Made by a program: the position numbers and the translations under genes. Below are positions 1 through 8,156 of a stretch of DNA of 17,559 bases, one piece after another. The notes under the pieces were generated by a model. The model did not search any database. It had not been told where the DNA came from and worked only from the letters and a program-made list of their open reading frames with translations. The DNA is from an uncultured Clostridia bacterium (lineage in GTDB: Bacteria > Bacillota > Clostridia > Oscillospirales > Ruminococcaceae): positions 1-17,559 of the forward strand of contig CANRLY010000014.1 of assembly GCA_947631585.1 (NCBI GenBank), in the 5' to 3' direction. The number at the start of each line of letters is the position of its first letter. Position 1 is the stretch's first letter.

Positions 1-1
1 G

Positions 2-307
2 TCGGAGCTTATTCCTGCTATTTGCTACGAGGTCAATACAAAAACTGTTCTTATGCTTGCTTATATGAACAAAGAAAGCCTGAAACGTACCCTTGAAACG
101 GGCTACACCTGGTTCTGGAGCAGGTCACGGCAGGAATACTGGAACAAGGGGGCAACTTCGGGACATCTTCAGAAGGTGGTATCCATCTACGGCGACTGCG
201 ACGACGACACTCTGCTTGTCAATGTGGAGCAAACGGGCGTTGCCTGCCATACCGGAAGTTACAGCTGCTTTTTCAATGAAATATATGATTCGGAGGAACA
301 AAAATGA
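2..307 (+). CDS. hisI: Phosphoribosyl-AMP cyclohydrolase (HisI), 5'-truncated
   Basis: Third step of histidine biosynthesis: a cytosolic Zn/Mg enzyme that opens the purine ring of phosphoribosyl-AMP. The frame is open to the left edge, so the true start lies outside the window. About 101 residues remain, most of a protein usually near 110-130 residues. Visible family motifs are LAYMNKES near the N-terminus, WSRSRQEYWNKGATSGH, the metal-binding GDCDDDT stretch, and the cysteines of GVACHTGSYSC. The stop overlaps the hisE start (ATGA), a typical translational-coupling arrangement. Here HisI and HisE are separate proteins rather than the HisIE fusion seen in enterobacteria. Identification is from these motifs and the neighbour. 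Confidence 0.96.
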   Translation, partial: SELIPAICYEVNTKTVLMLAYMNKESLKRTLETGYTWFWSRSRQEYWNKGATSGHLQKVVSIYGDCDDDTLLVNVEQTGVACHTGSYSCFFNEIYDSEEQK

Positions 308-642
308 CGGTTTATCAGGAAATATTTGAAGTTATCAAGGAGAGAAAAGCCGCTTACGAGCAAGGCACGGCTCAGGAAAATTCCTATACGGCTTACCTGT
401 TTGACAAGGGCGTTGACAAAATTTGCAAAAAGGTCGGGGAAGAAGCTTCGGAGACGATAATTGCTGCAAAAAACGGCGATAATAACGAACTTGCCAATGA
501 AATTAACGACCTGCTCTATCACCTGATGGTGCTTTGCGCAAATCAGGGTCTTGACTGGTCGGAGGTGGAAAAAATACTTCTTCAGCGCAATGATAAGTCG
601 GGGAATCTTAAAACTTTTCATCAGGTCGATAAAAACACCTGA
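304..642 (+). CDS. hisE: Phosphoribosyl-ATP pyrophosphatase (HisE)
   Basis: Second step of histidine biosynthesis: hydrolyses phosphoribosyl-ATP to phosphoribosyl-AMP and pyrophosphate, feeding HisI. The 112-residue protein is of normal length for stand-alone HisE, an all-alpha MazG-like fold. The metal-binding signature KVGEEASETIIAAKNGD followed by EINDLLYHLMVL is clear at about residues 40-75. The ATG sits inside the hisI stop region (ATGA), so it is probably translated by ribosomes finishing hisI. A strong terminator immediately follows, so this is the last gene of the histidine operon. Confidence 0.96.
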   Translation: MTVYQEIFEVIKERKAAYEQGTAQENSYTAYLFDKGVDKICKKVGEEASETIIAAKNGDNNELANEINDLLYHLMVLCANQGLDWSEVEKILLQRNDKSGNLKTFHQVDKNT

Positions 643-648
643 TATTGC

Positions 649-681
649 GATCGTCAGTCATGTTGATTGACGATCTTTTTT
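649..681 (+). terminator. Rho-independent terminator after hisE
   Basis: A 12-bp stem, 649-660 pairing with 664-675, has one G-T pair (657/667) and a 3-base TGT loop. The outer 8 bp (GATCGTCA/TGACGATC) are perfect. The stem is followed directly by six T residues (676-681). It starts 7 bases after the hisE stop and separates the histidine operon from tepA. Confidence 0.9.
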
Positions 682-692
682 GTTAATAAGAA

Positions 693-723
693 CTTTTGCG
701 GCAAAAAATGTCCTTTTGCGACA
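693..723 (+). repeat. Short direct repeat upstream of the tepA promoter
   Basis: CTTTTGCGGCA (693-703) and CTTTTGCGACA (713-723) match at 10 of 11 positions with a 20-base period, about two helical turns. The first copy is also part of a palindrome, TTTTGC-G-GCAAAA (694-706). The pair lies 21 bases upstream of the -35 element. It could be an operator or activator site, but nothing in the window identifies the binding protein and chance cannot be excluded. Confidence 0.4.
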
Positions 724-744
724 GGAATTTAAGCTCTGCCGCTC

Positions 745-774
745 TTGACTTGCACGGCTGTAATGTGCTATAAT
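745..774 (+). promoter_or_regulatory. Promoter of the tepA-uppP-ftsK gene run
   Basis: A TTGACT -35 element (745-750) is followed by an 18-base spacer and a perfect TATAAT -10 (769-774). TG at 766-767 makes it an extended -10 of the Gram-positive type. It lies between the hisE terminator and tepA and would give a leader of about 90 bases. This is the best sigma-A-like promoter before position 11345, so it may drive everything from tepA to the sirtuin gene. Confidence 0.85.
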
Positions 775-870
775 TATTTAGTATGGATAATTGTGCCTGG
801 GAATAATTATTGCCGCTGTGAAACATAATAGCTGACAGAAGATAATGTGTATATATTCAAGGAGGCTGTT

Positions 871-1641
871 ATGGAAAACAACGATCCTGCTGAAGAAAAA
901 AATGATAAGTCCGACGATGTGGAAACTGCTGCCGAACAGATCGAAAAATTCGGGGAAGTTGCCACCCCGAACGCCAAGCATCTTATTCACTGCCTGAATA
1001 TAATCGGGCAGGTGGAGGGGCATTATATACTTCCGCCTCAAAACAAAACTACCAAGTATGAACATATCATACCGGCTCTTGTTGCGATAGAACAGGACAG
1101 GTCTATAGAAGGTCTGGTGATGATATTGAATACAGTCGGGGGAGATGTGGAAGCCGGACTTGCTATTGCAGAACTGGTCGCCGGTATGAAGACCCCTACA
1201 GTTTCACTGGTGGTGGGAGGCGGCCATTCTATAGGAGTTCCCATGGCGGTCAGCGCAAAAAGGTCATTTATCGTGCCGTCTGCAACTATGACTATCCACC
1301 CGGTGAGAATGAATGGTCTGGTGCTGGGCGTTCCACAGACGCTGTCTTACTTTGATAAGATGCAGGAACGCATTGTCAGGTTCGTAACAGATAATTCGGG
1401 TATTAGCCCTGAAAGGTTCAAAGAGCTGATGATGCAGACCGGCGAACTGGTCATGGATGTGGGAACGGTCCTTGACGGAGAGTCAGCCGTAAAAGAGGGT
1501 CTTATTGACAGGCTCGGCGGACTGAGCGACGCTATAGAATGTCTGTATGAAATGATCGAAAACAACGGCAATGAGCAAAATGAGAAAACAGAGGGAACGG
1601 AGGGTAAGGAAAATGTTCCAGACGATAATCGACCTGTATGA
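871..1641 (+). CDS. tepA: TepA-type ClpP-fold serine protease
   Basis: A ClpP-superfamily protein of the TepA (YmfB) group, 256 residues. ClpP-like Ser-His-Asp peptidases of this group are cytosolic; Bacillus TepA has been linked to protein export and to degradation of spore proteins. The nucleophile is most likely Ser120 in GGGHSIGVPMA and the histidine His143 in MTIHPVRMNG; Asp196 in VMDVGT is the probable third residue. The N-terminal 40 residues and the C-terminal tail are acidic, low-complexity extensions. An upstream in-frame ATG at 847 exists, but AAGGAGG (859-865) sits 5 bases before the ATG at 871, which fixes the start. In Bacillus tepA precedes ylzJ and spoIIIE; here a small ORF, uppP and ftsK/spoIIIE follow. 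Confidence 0.88.
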   Translation: MENNDPAEEKNDKSDDVETAAEQIEKFGEVATPNAKHLIHCLNIIGQVEGHYILPPQNKTTKYEHIIPALVAIEQDRSIEGLVMILNTVGGDVEAGLAIAELVAGMKTPTVSLVVGGGHSIGVPMAVSAKRSFIVPSATMTIHPVRMNGLVLGVPQTLSYFDKMQERIVRFVTDNSGISPERFKELMMQTGELVMDVGTVLDGESAVKEGLIDRLGGLSDAIECLYEMIENNGNEQNEKTEGTEGKENVPDDNRPV

Positions 1642-1801
1642 AGTCTTTGGGGAAGTTTACCCAAATAACGGTTCCGCTTCATCGGTATCTGAGGAAGCAT
1701 TCTCCACAGACCCGTACTTTTATCTTGGCAGATCGGGAATAACTCTCAGCAACGGACATAATATTAATAACCGCCCGAAAAATAATACCGGCGGCATTTG
1801 A
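1613..1801 (+). CDS. Small hypothetical protein between tepA and uppP
   Basis: A 62-residue protein starting MFQTIIDLYEVFGEVYPN. The frame extends upstream to 1571, but a GGAGGG (1599-1604) 8 bases before the ATG at 1613 supports this start. It overlaps the last 29 bases of tepA in another frame, suggesting coupled translation. There is no signal peptide or membrane segment; the C-terminal third is rich in Gly and Asn (SNGHNINNRPKNNTGG). I do not recognise a family. By position it corresponds to ylzJ of Bacillus, which also lies between tepA and spoIIIE, but I see no convincing sequence match. The overlap, good ribosome site and conserved position suggest a real gene. Confidence 0.65.
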   Translation: MFQTIIDLYEVFGEVYPNNGSASSVSEEAFSTDPYFYLGRSGITLSNGHNINNRPKNNTGGI

Positions 1802-1855
1802 TAAATATTTTTTACAATTTTGACGATTTTGACATTACAGAAAGGCTGACATGAT

Positions 1856-2698
1856 ATGAGTATTTTAGAAGCGATCTTTCAGGCGATAATACAAGGACTG
1901 ACGGAATTTCTCCCTGTGTCAAGCTCAGGACATCTTTCGCTTTTTCAACATTTTACAGGAAACAGCGGCGAGGGTGCGCTGACGTTTTCGGCAATTCTGC
2001 ATCTTGGTACTCTTGTGGCGGTTTTTGTGGCTTTCAGAAAGACCATATGGGATCTGATAAAGGAACTCGGCGTGATGATAAAGGATATTTTTACCGGGAA
2101 CTTTTCCATAAAAAACCGCACCCCTGAACGGAACATGATAATAATGTTGATAATTTCCACCGCTATGCTGCTGCCGTTCTTTATTTTCAAAGGCTTTTTT
2201 GAAAGTTTTTCCGAGGACGCTTCCATCTTTGCTGAGGGAATCTGCTTCCTCTATACCGCAGCGATCCTGATGCTTTCTGACAAGTGCAAAAAAGGCAAAA
2301 AGACCGCCGGCGACATAAACGGCAGAGACGCAGTTACAGTGGGATTTTTCCAGGGTATCGCCCTGCTGCCGGGAGTTTCAAGATCAGGTTCGACTATTGC
2401 AAGCGGTATATTCTCAGGCTTTACAAGGGAGACCGCTGTGAAGTATTCATTCATACTGGGAATACCCGCCATACTCGGCGGCTGCCTGCTGGAAGTAAAG
2501 GAAGCCGTTGAGACGGGTCTGACCTTTCAGCCAGGCGCATACATAATCGGATTCATCGTCTCGGCAATTGTAGGTATCTGCGCCATTAAAATGGTGTCCT
2601 GGCTTGTAAAGACCGACAGATTCAAAGTTTTTGCTTACTATACTGCGGTGCTTGGAACTGTCGTTATTATAATTTCTGCAGTGGAAGCATTCAGATAA
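1856..2698 (+). CDS. uppP: Undecaprenyl-diphosphatase UppP (BacA family)
   Basis: An integral membrane phosphatase that converts undecaprenyl diphosphate, released by peptidoglycan polymerisation, back to the monophosphate carrier. Overproduction of this family gives bacitracin resistance. The 280-residue length is normal. Both catalytic signatures are intact: QGLTEFLPVSSSGH (residues 13-26, catalytic Glu17) and PGVSRSGST (172-180, with Arg176). About seven or eight hydrophobic segments are visible, including HLGTLVAVFVAF, MIIMLIISTAMLLPFFIF and the C-terminal VLGTVVIIISAV. The start is the ATG at 1856 with AAAGG at 1841-1845; an ATG at 1851 is out of frame and stops after two codons. It lies 54 bases after the small ORF, probably in the same transcript. 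Confidence 0.96.
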   Translation: MSILEAIFQAIIQGLTEFLPVSSSGHLSLFQHFTGNSGEGALTFSAILHLGTLVAVFVAFRKTIWDLIKELGVMIKDIFTGNFSIKNRTPERNMIIMLIISTAMLLPFFIFKGFFESFSEDASIFAEGICFLYTAAILMLSDKCKKGKKTAGDINGRDAVTVGFFQGIALLPGVSRSGSTIASGIFSGFTRETAVKYSFILGIPAILGGCLLEVKEAVETGLTFQPGAYIIGFIVSAIVGICAIKMVSWLVKTDRFKVFAYYTAVLGTVVIIISAVEAFR

Positions 2699-2731
2699 GA
2701 TCAAACAGGAGCGACAAAACTTAAACATCAC

Positions 2732-2748
2732 GAAAGGAATGGTCGTTG
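2732..2748 (+). promoter_or_regulatory. Ribosome binding site favouring a TTG start for ftsK
   Basis: GAAAGGA at 2732-2738 is the only Shine-Dalgarno-like sequence here. It is 7 bases from TTG (2746) but 13 from the in-frame ATG (2752); an ATG at 2739 abuts it and is in the wrong frame. The spacing favours initiation at TTG, adding two residues. The evidence is spacing only. Confidence 0.55.
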
Positions 2749-5334
2749 AAAATGGCAACAGCCAAGAAAAATACGCCGACAAAAAGAAAAAGCAATTCTT
2801 CTGCGGCTCAGTCCAGAAGCAGCGAAAACAGAAGATTCTGGTCGTACATATTGTTTTCGCTGGGAATACTGGTCATCTTGATAACTTTTATCAGGGGCGG
2901 CGGAATGTGGAACAAACTGTATGAGTTCAATCGGGGACTTTTCGGTGTTTCTGCATTTCTTGTAGGACCGGAACTGATATATGTTTCTATAATGCTCGCA
3001 AGAGATAAGTCCCAAAACGCAGTTGTGACGAAGATAATTCAGGGACTGATTCTTCTGCTGCTCATCTGCGGAATAGCGCAGATACTGGGAGTAGGCGAAG
3101 TTATCGGCGGAAGTTTTGCGGACAAGCTGAAAGGTCTTTATACTGACGGCGTAAAGCTCAAGGGCGGCGGATTGTGTTCTGCACTGTTGGGCTGGCCGCT
3201 GCTTGCGCTGTTTAAAAGGGTCGGCGCTGCGATAATCATTATTCTGCTGACCTTTACGTTTGTAATGCTTCTTACAAATCTTACCCTGCTCGACTTCTTT
3301 TCGATCATCTCAAAGCCTTTCAGGAAAGGCTATAGTGCGTTTAAAGAGGACGGAGAGGAAAGGTCTGCGGAAGCCGCCGAAAAAGCCGCTGAAATGGAAG
3401 AATACCGCAGAGAGGAAGAAAAGGTCAGAGCAGCCGCTGGAAGAGCGGATAAACAAAAGCAGCAAAGCAAAGGCTCTAAGATCGCACCTGAAAAGATACC
3501 TAAAGAGGAACGTAAAAACAAGCGTGTCGATGTGGCTAAGTATATTCAGGACGATGTGCCGGCTGACGATGAGGAACTTGCTGGATCTACAGATGTAAAG
3601 GTCGGAAGCATTGAACACGACCCGGAACTGGATATCCTGTTCGATAACAGCCTTGCGCCAAAGCCGTCAACTCCCCCGAAAAGTTCAACTCTGAAGTTGG
3701 GCGATATGCCTGCGCCGGCTGATAAGTCAGAGAATAAGAAACCGTCTGCCCAGAAGGAAAAGGCAAAGTCGGCTGCGGCTGATGAGCCAAAGGAAGAGCC
3801 GAAGATAATTGTGGAAAGCGATGGTCAGACTGCACTTTTTGATAGGGAAAGCATTAAGGGAGCTTATAAATACCCACCTGTCAGCTTGCTGAATTATGCC
3901 AAAAACAACAGCGATCCCTCAGAGACCCAGCGTGAGACTCAAAGCAAGTCGGAAACGCTTATTTCCACGTTGCAGAGCTTCGGAATACAAAGCAGGATAG
4001 TCGGCATCTCAAGAGGGCCGTCCGTTACCAGATATGAGATCCAGCCTGCCGCCGGCGTAAAGGTCAGCAAGATAACAGGTCTTTCTGACGATATCGCCTT
4101 GAACCTGGCTGCTAAGGGAGTCAGGATAGAAGCTCCTATTCCGGGAAAAGCCGCTGTGGGAGTTGAGATACCTAACAAGCACAGAGATACCGTCTCAATA
4201 AGAGAACTTATCGAGAGCAAGGAGTATATAACTTCTGAGGGCAAACTCACTTTTGCAGTCGGCAAGGATATCGAGGGCAGGATAGTTATGGGAAATATTT
4301 CCAATATGCCCCATATGCTTATTGCAGGAACTACCGGCTCCGGTAAATCGGTGTTCACCAACTCGATAGTTATGAATATCCTTTACCACGCTTCACCGGA
4401 AGAAGTAAAGATCATACTTATCGACCCGAAACAGGTGGAATTTCCAATATATAACGGAATACCTCACCTGCTTATACCTGTGGTCACCGACGCAAGAAAA
4501 GCCGCCGGTGCGCTGAACTGGGCAGTTATTGAAATGGAAAGGCGGTATACGCTGTTTTCTGATACCGAGGTCAGAGACCTGAAAGAATACAACAAGTTTG
4601 CAGCGGCAAACGAGGGATACGAACAGATGTCTCAGGTGGTAATAGTTATAGATGAGTTTGCAGACCTGATGATGGTGGCTTCAAAGGAAGTTGAGCAGTC
4701 TGTTCTGAGACTTGCGCAAAAGGCTAGAGCTGCCGGTATGCACCTCATCATTGCGACCCAGTCTCCGAGGGTGGACGTTATTACCGGTCTTATAAAATCA
4801 AATATACCAAGCCGTGTTGCACTGAAAGTTTCAAATTATACTGATTCTCGTGTAATACTGGATATAGGCGGAGCGGAAAAACTTCTGGGCAACGGCGATA
4901 TGCTCTATATGCCTGTTGGAATGGATAAGCCTGTGAGAATACAGGGAAGCTATGTCGCTACCGGCGAAGTCAGAGACGTGGTGAATTTCCTGAAAGATCA
5001 GACTTCCGCCGAATACGATGAGACGGTTATCGAAGAGATCGAAAAGAATCTTCCTGCGGTCAAGGGCGAAAAAGCTGCCGGAGGTGCGGCTGACGATGTT
5101 GATACCGATGAAGAACTCGATCCGATGTTCAATGAGGCTGTTGAAGCGGTGATAGAAAACGGTCAGGCTTCAACTTCATATTTGCAGCGCAGACTGAAAC
5201 TCGGATATGGCCGTGCGGCAAGAGTTATGGACGAAATGGAACAGTTGGGCGTGATAGGACCACAGGAAGGCTCTAAGCCAAGAAAAGTTCTGATATCCAG
5301 AGACGAATGGCTGGAAAAACAGACCAGAAACTAG
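2746..5334 (+). CDS. ftsK: DNA translocase FtsK/SpoIIIE
   Basis: A membrane-anchored, septum-located ATPase pump that moves chromosome termini into daughter cells; in spore formers the orthologue (SpoIIIE) fills the forespore. The 862 residues comprise an N-terminal region of about four membrane segments (roughly residues 28-180), a long charged linker rich in Lys, Glu and Ala (about 190-380), the RecA-like motor, and a C-terminal winged-helix gamma domain (about 790-858). Walker A is AGTTGSGKS (527-535) and Walker B VIVIDEFADL (Asp636-Glu637). The gamma domain reads STSYLQRRLKLGYGRAARVM, close to the DNA-orienting domains of FtsK/SpoIIIE. The motor motif usually TQRPSVDVITG is TQSPRVDVITG here. 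The tepA neighbourhood suggests orthology with SpoIIIE; whether the host sporulates cannot be told. Confidence 0.95.
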   Translation: MKMATAKKNTPTKRKSNSSAAQSRSSENRRFWSYILFSLGILVILITFIRGGGMWNKLYEFNRGLFGVSAFLVGPELIYVSIMLARDKSQNAVVTKIIQGLILLLLICGIAQILGVGEVIGGSFADKLKGLYTDGVKLKGGGLCSALLGWPLLALFKRVGAAIIIILLTFTFVMLLTNLTLLDFFSIISKPFRKGYSAFKEDGEERSAEAAEKAAEMEEYRREEEKVRAAAGRADKQKQQSKGSKIAPEKIPKEERKNKRVDVAKYIQDDVPADDEELAGSTDVKVGSIEHDPELDILFDNSLAPKPSTPPKSSTLKLGDMPAPADKSENKKPSAQKEKAKSAAADEPKEEPKIIVESDGQTALFDRESIKGAYKYPPVSLLNYAKNNSDPSETQRETQSKSETLISTLQSFGIQSRIVGISRGPSVTRYEIQPAAGVKVSKITGLSDDIALNLAAKGVRIEAPIPGKAAVGVEIPNKHRDTVSIRELIESKEYITSEGKLTFAVGKDIEGRIVMGNISNMPHMLIAGTTGSGKSVFTNSIVMNILYHASPEEVKIILIDPKQVEFPIYNGIPHLLIPVVTDARKAAGALNWAVIEMERRYTLFSDTEVRDLKEYNKFAAANEGYEQMSQVVIVIDEFADLMMVASKEVEQSVLRLAQKARAAGMHLIIATQSPRVDVITGLIKSNIPSRVALKVSNYTDSRVILDIGGAEKLLGNGDMLYMPVGMDKPVRIQGSYVATGEVRDVVNFLKDQTSAEYDETVIEEIEKNLPAVKGEKAAGGAADDVDTDEELDPMFNEAVEAVIENGQASTSYLQRRLKLGYGRAARVMDEMEQLGVIGPQEGSKPRKVLISRDEWLEKQTRN

Positions 5335-5370
5335 TCCTGAAATCAAATTTATAAGAAAAGAGGCGGAGAA

Positions 5371-7227
5371 ATGCCGTTTTTACCTGTTTCAAAAAGCGAT
5401 ATGAAATCTCGTGGCATTGACCGCCTTGATTTTGTGTACATATCCGGCGACGCCTATGTGGATCACCCAAGCTTCGGGGTGGCAATAATTTCACGCTGGC
5501 TGGAACACCACGGGTTTTCCGTGGGGATAATCGCACAGCCGGACTGGAAAAACTCCGCCGACTTTGAAAGGCTAGGAACTCCCAGACTTGCTTACCTTGT
5601 GACCGCCGGAAATATAGATTCCATGGTGGCGCATTACACAGTGGCAAAGCGAAAACGCACTTACGATGCCTATTCTCCCGGCGGAAAAATGGGCTTGCGG
5701 CCTGACCGGGCGGTCACCGTCTATTGCAGGAAGCTCAAGGAACTTCACCCTGAGATACCTGTCCTTATCGGCGGGCTTGAAGCGTCTCTCAGGCGTTTTG
5801 CGCATTATGATTACTGGAACGACAGCGTTATGCCGTCGATACTGTCTGACAGCGGCGCAGATATACTTATGTACGGAATGGGAGAAAGGTCGGTAGTTGA
5901 ACTTGCAAGACGGCTTGACAGCGGAGAACCGGCGGCAAGCATTACTGACGTTCGAGGTACTTGCTACCTTGCCGACCCGACAGATACTCCCTTTGGGGCT
6001 GCGGAATGTCCGTCGCTTTCACAGGTAAGAGAAAACAAAAAGCTTTACGCCAGAGCCACCAGGATACAATACGACCAGCAGGACGAGGTCTATGGGAAAA
6101 CGGTGATACAGAGGCAGGGGGATAAAATGCTTGTGCAGAATCCGCCTCCACTGTCGCTTTCCACAGAGGAGCTGGACGAAGTCTACAACCTGCCGTATAT
6201 GCGTACTTATCACCCGTGTTATGAAGCTGCCGGCGGCGTTCCGGGGATCGAAGAAGTAAAGTTCTCCATAACCCATAACCGTGGCTGCTTCGGCTTTTGC
6301 AACTTCTGCTCTATCGCTTTGCACCAGGGCAGACGTATCCAGACAAGAAGCCGTGAGTCAATTATTGCAGAAGCTAAAAAACTGACTGAACTTCCTGATT
6401 TTAAGGGGTATATCCACGATGTGGGCGGACCTACTGCGAATTTCAGGCTGCCATCATGCGAAAAACAGCTGGAGAAAGGTCTGTGCAAAGGCAGGAAATG
6501 CCTTGCACCCAAGCCTTGCGGAAATTTGCAGGTAGATCACAGCGAATATCTGAGCATACTTCGGGAACTGCGCTCTTTGCCAAAGGTAAAGAAAGTGTTT
6601 ATCCGGTCGGGTATCAGGTATGATTATCTCAACGAGGACAAGGACGAAACTTTTATCAGGGAACTTATAGAACACCACGTCAGCGGTCAGCTCAAAGTAG
6701 CTCCTGAACATTGCTCGGCTGCTGTTCTGGATAAAATGGGCAAGCCGCACATAGAAGCGTATAAGGAATTTCAGAAGAAATTCTATAAGATCACCGGACA
6801 GATAGGCAAGGAACAGTACCTTGTGCCGTATCTTATGTCCTCCCACCCTGGCAGCACCCTTAAAGATGCGGTGGAACTTGCGGTTTTCCTTAAAGAAAAC
6901 AATATCCGTCCGGAACAGGTACAGGACTTTTACCCGACTCCGGGAACTATTTCCACGGCAATGTTCTATACAGGTCTCGACCCCTATAGCGGCGAGGCTG
7001 TGTATGTGGCAAGGGACAGCGAAGAAAAAGCTATGCAAAGAGCGCTGCTTCAATACTTTGTCCCTAAAAACAGGGAGAAAGTCATCACGGCTTTGAAAAA
7101 GACCGGCAGGACAGACCTTATCGGCAATTCGCAAAAATGCCTTGTGTCCGCCGATAAAACGCCGACAGCTAAGTTTTATAAAAAGGACAGATCAAAATGC
7201 CGCAAAAATACAAAAACCGCAAAGTGA
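5371..7227 (+). CDS. YgiQ-family radical SAM protein (UPF0313)
   Basis: A radical S-adenosylmethionine protein of the YgiQ/UPF0313 family, whose reaction is unknown. The 618 residues show an N-terminal part with a B12-binding-like alpha/beta pattern (YVDHPSFGVAIISRWLEHHG; LIGGLEASLRRFAHYDYW). A radical SAM core follows with the 4Fe-4S ligands Cys306-x3-Cys310-x2-Cys313 in GCFGFCNFCSIALHQGRRIQ. A second Cys-rich stretch (CEKQLEKGLCKGRKCLAPKPC) follows, as is common in this family. VAPEHCSAAVLDKMGKP and QVQDFYPTPGTISTAMFYT are strong family signatures. The protein is shorter than E. coli YgiQ (about 740 residues) at the C-terminus. A purine-rich AGGCGGAG precedes the ATG, 36 bases after ftsK. 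Its end overlaps the next gene by 31 bases. Confidence 0.93.
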   Translation: MPFLPVSKSDMKSRGIDRLDFVYISGDAYVDHPSFGVAIISRWLEHHGFSVGIIAQPDWKNSADFERLGTPRLAYLVTAGNIDSMVAHYTVAKRKRTYDAYSPGGKMGLRPDRAVTVYCRKLKELHPEIPVLIGGLEASLRRFAHYDYWNDSVMPSILSDSGADILMYGMGERSVVELARRLDSGEPAASITDVRGTCYLADPTDTPFGAAECPSLSQVRENKKLYARATRIQYDQQDEVYGKTVIQRQGDKMLVQNPPPLSLSTEELDEVYNLPYMRTYHPCYEAAGGVPGIEEVKFSITHNRGCFGFCNFCSIALHQGRRIQTRSRESIIAEAKKLTELPDFKGYIHDVGGPTANFRLPSCEKQLEKGLCKGRKCLAPKPCGNLQVDHSEYLSILRELRSLPKVKKVFIRSGIRYDYLNEDKDETFIRELIEHHVSGQLKVAPEHCSAAVLDKMGKPHIEAYKEFQKKFYKITGQIGKEQYLVPYLMSSHPGSTLKDAVELAVFLKENNIRPEQVQDFYPTPGTISTAMFYTGLDPYSGEAVYVARDSEEKAMQRALLQYFVPKNREKVITALKKTGRTDLIGNSQKCLVSADKTPTAKFYKKDRSKCRKNTKTAK

Positions 7228-8132
7228 TCGGAAATAACAATACAGTTGTTTTTATACTTACAGTTGTGGCGGTGATCCTGGCTGTATACCTGTATAAGAG
7301 CGGCAAGCTGGACGAGATCATTTCCGACTCGGATAAAGCCGCAGTGAACGCAGATATGTCGGTGCATTTCATAGATGTGGGGCAGGGGGATTCTATCCTT
7401 GTTATCTGCGACGGAGAAGCCATGCTGATAGACGCAGGCGAAAAGGACTGCGGTCAGATAGTGGCAAGCTATCTGGATTCGATGAACGTTGACAGCCTGA
7501 AATACGTTATCGGAACTCACCCGCACAGCGACCATATCGGCGGACTTCCGTATATCCTGGAAAATTACCAGACCGATACGTTTATTTTGCCGAAAGTCCC
7601 TGATGATATGACCCCCGATACCGCAATTTACGAACAGCTGCTTGAAACTGTCAAAAACAGGAAAATGAAGATCCGTGCCGCAAGAGACGAGATGTTTCAG
7701 CTGGGAAGCTGCAAAGTTCAGATATTTAAGCCTATGGGCGATTATAATAACCTGAATGATTATTCAGTCTGCGTTAAACTTACCCACGGCGAAAATACCT
7801 TTCTGTTCACAGGCGATACGGAAGAAGATGCGGAAAAGAATTTGGTTATGCGCAGCAGAGGAAGCCTTGACGCCAAAGTTTTGAAACTGGGACACCACGG
7901 AAGCAGCACTTCGTCATCGGTGGAACTGCTCGATGCGGTAAAACCGTCATATGCCGTTATTTCTTGCGGCGCAGGAAATAAATACGGTCACCCTCATCAG
8001 GAAACGCTCGACAGAGTTGAAAAGTATGCAAAATATATTTTCAGGACCGACCTGAACGGCACTGTTATTTTTGAATCTGACGGAAAGGGTCTTACCGTAA
8101 AAGACTCCTCAGGCAGCATCCTTACTAAGTGA
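7197..8132 (+). CDS. Membrane-anchored ComEC-like metallo-beta-lactamase-fold hydrolase
   Basis: A 311-residue protein with a basic N-terminus (MPQKYKNRK), one membrane segment at about residues 16-36, and a metallo-beta-lactamase-fold domain resembling the C-terminal hydrolase part of the competence protein ComEC. Motifs seen are HFIDVGQGDS, THPHSDHIGG (His108, His110, Asp112, His113), FTGDTEEDAE (Asp207) and LGHHGSSTSS (His233, His234). The charge pattern predicts a type II anchor with the catalytic domain outside the cell. No ComEC channel domain is present, so it is a stand-alone hydrolase; the substrate is unknown (a nuclease is plausible by homology). The start at 7197 overlaps the YgiQ gene by 31 bases and has AAAGGA at 7182-7187. 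The DUF3006 gene follows at once. Confidence 0.88.
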   Translation: MPQKYKNRKVIGNNNTVVFILTVVAVILAVYLYKSGKLDEIISDSDKAAVNADMSVHFIDVGQGDSILVICDGEAMLIDAGEKDCGQIVASYLDSMNVDSLKYVIGTHPHSDHIGGLPYILENYQTDTFILPKVPDDMTPDTAIYEQLLETVKNRKMKIRAARDEMFQLGSCKVQIFKPMGDYNNLNDYSVCVKLTHGENTFLFTGDTEEDAEKNLVMRSRGSLDAKVLKLGHHGSSTSSSVELLDAVKPSYAVISCGAGNKYGHPHQETLDRVEKYAKYIFRTDLNGTVIFESDGKGLTVKDSSGSILTK

Positions 8133-8156
8133 AAATAAGAGAAGAGGTACTTGAAG

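Noticed and set aside
847..870. Upstream ATG at 847 as the tepA start
   Set aside because: The AAGGAGG at 859-865 would then be inside the gene, and nothing resembling a ribosome site precedes 847.
1571..1612. ATG at 1571 as the start of the small ORF after tepA
   Set aside because: The added residues (MSKMRKQRERRVRK) are a frame-shifted shadow of the acidic tepA tail, and a better ribosome site precedes 1613.
1829..1857. TTGACA, 17 bases, TGATAT as a promoter for uppP
   Set aside because: The -10 would overlap the uppP start codon, so the transcript would begin inside the coding region; the match is probably chance in A+T-rich DNA.
6454..7134. 226-codon open frame on the minus strand
   Set aside because: It lies wholly inside the YgiQ-family gene, has no recognisable motif or ribosome site, and the plus-strand frame carries clear family signatures.
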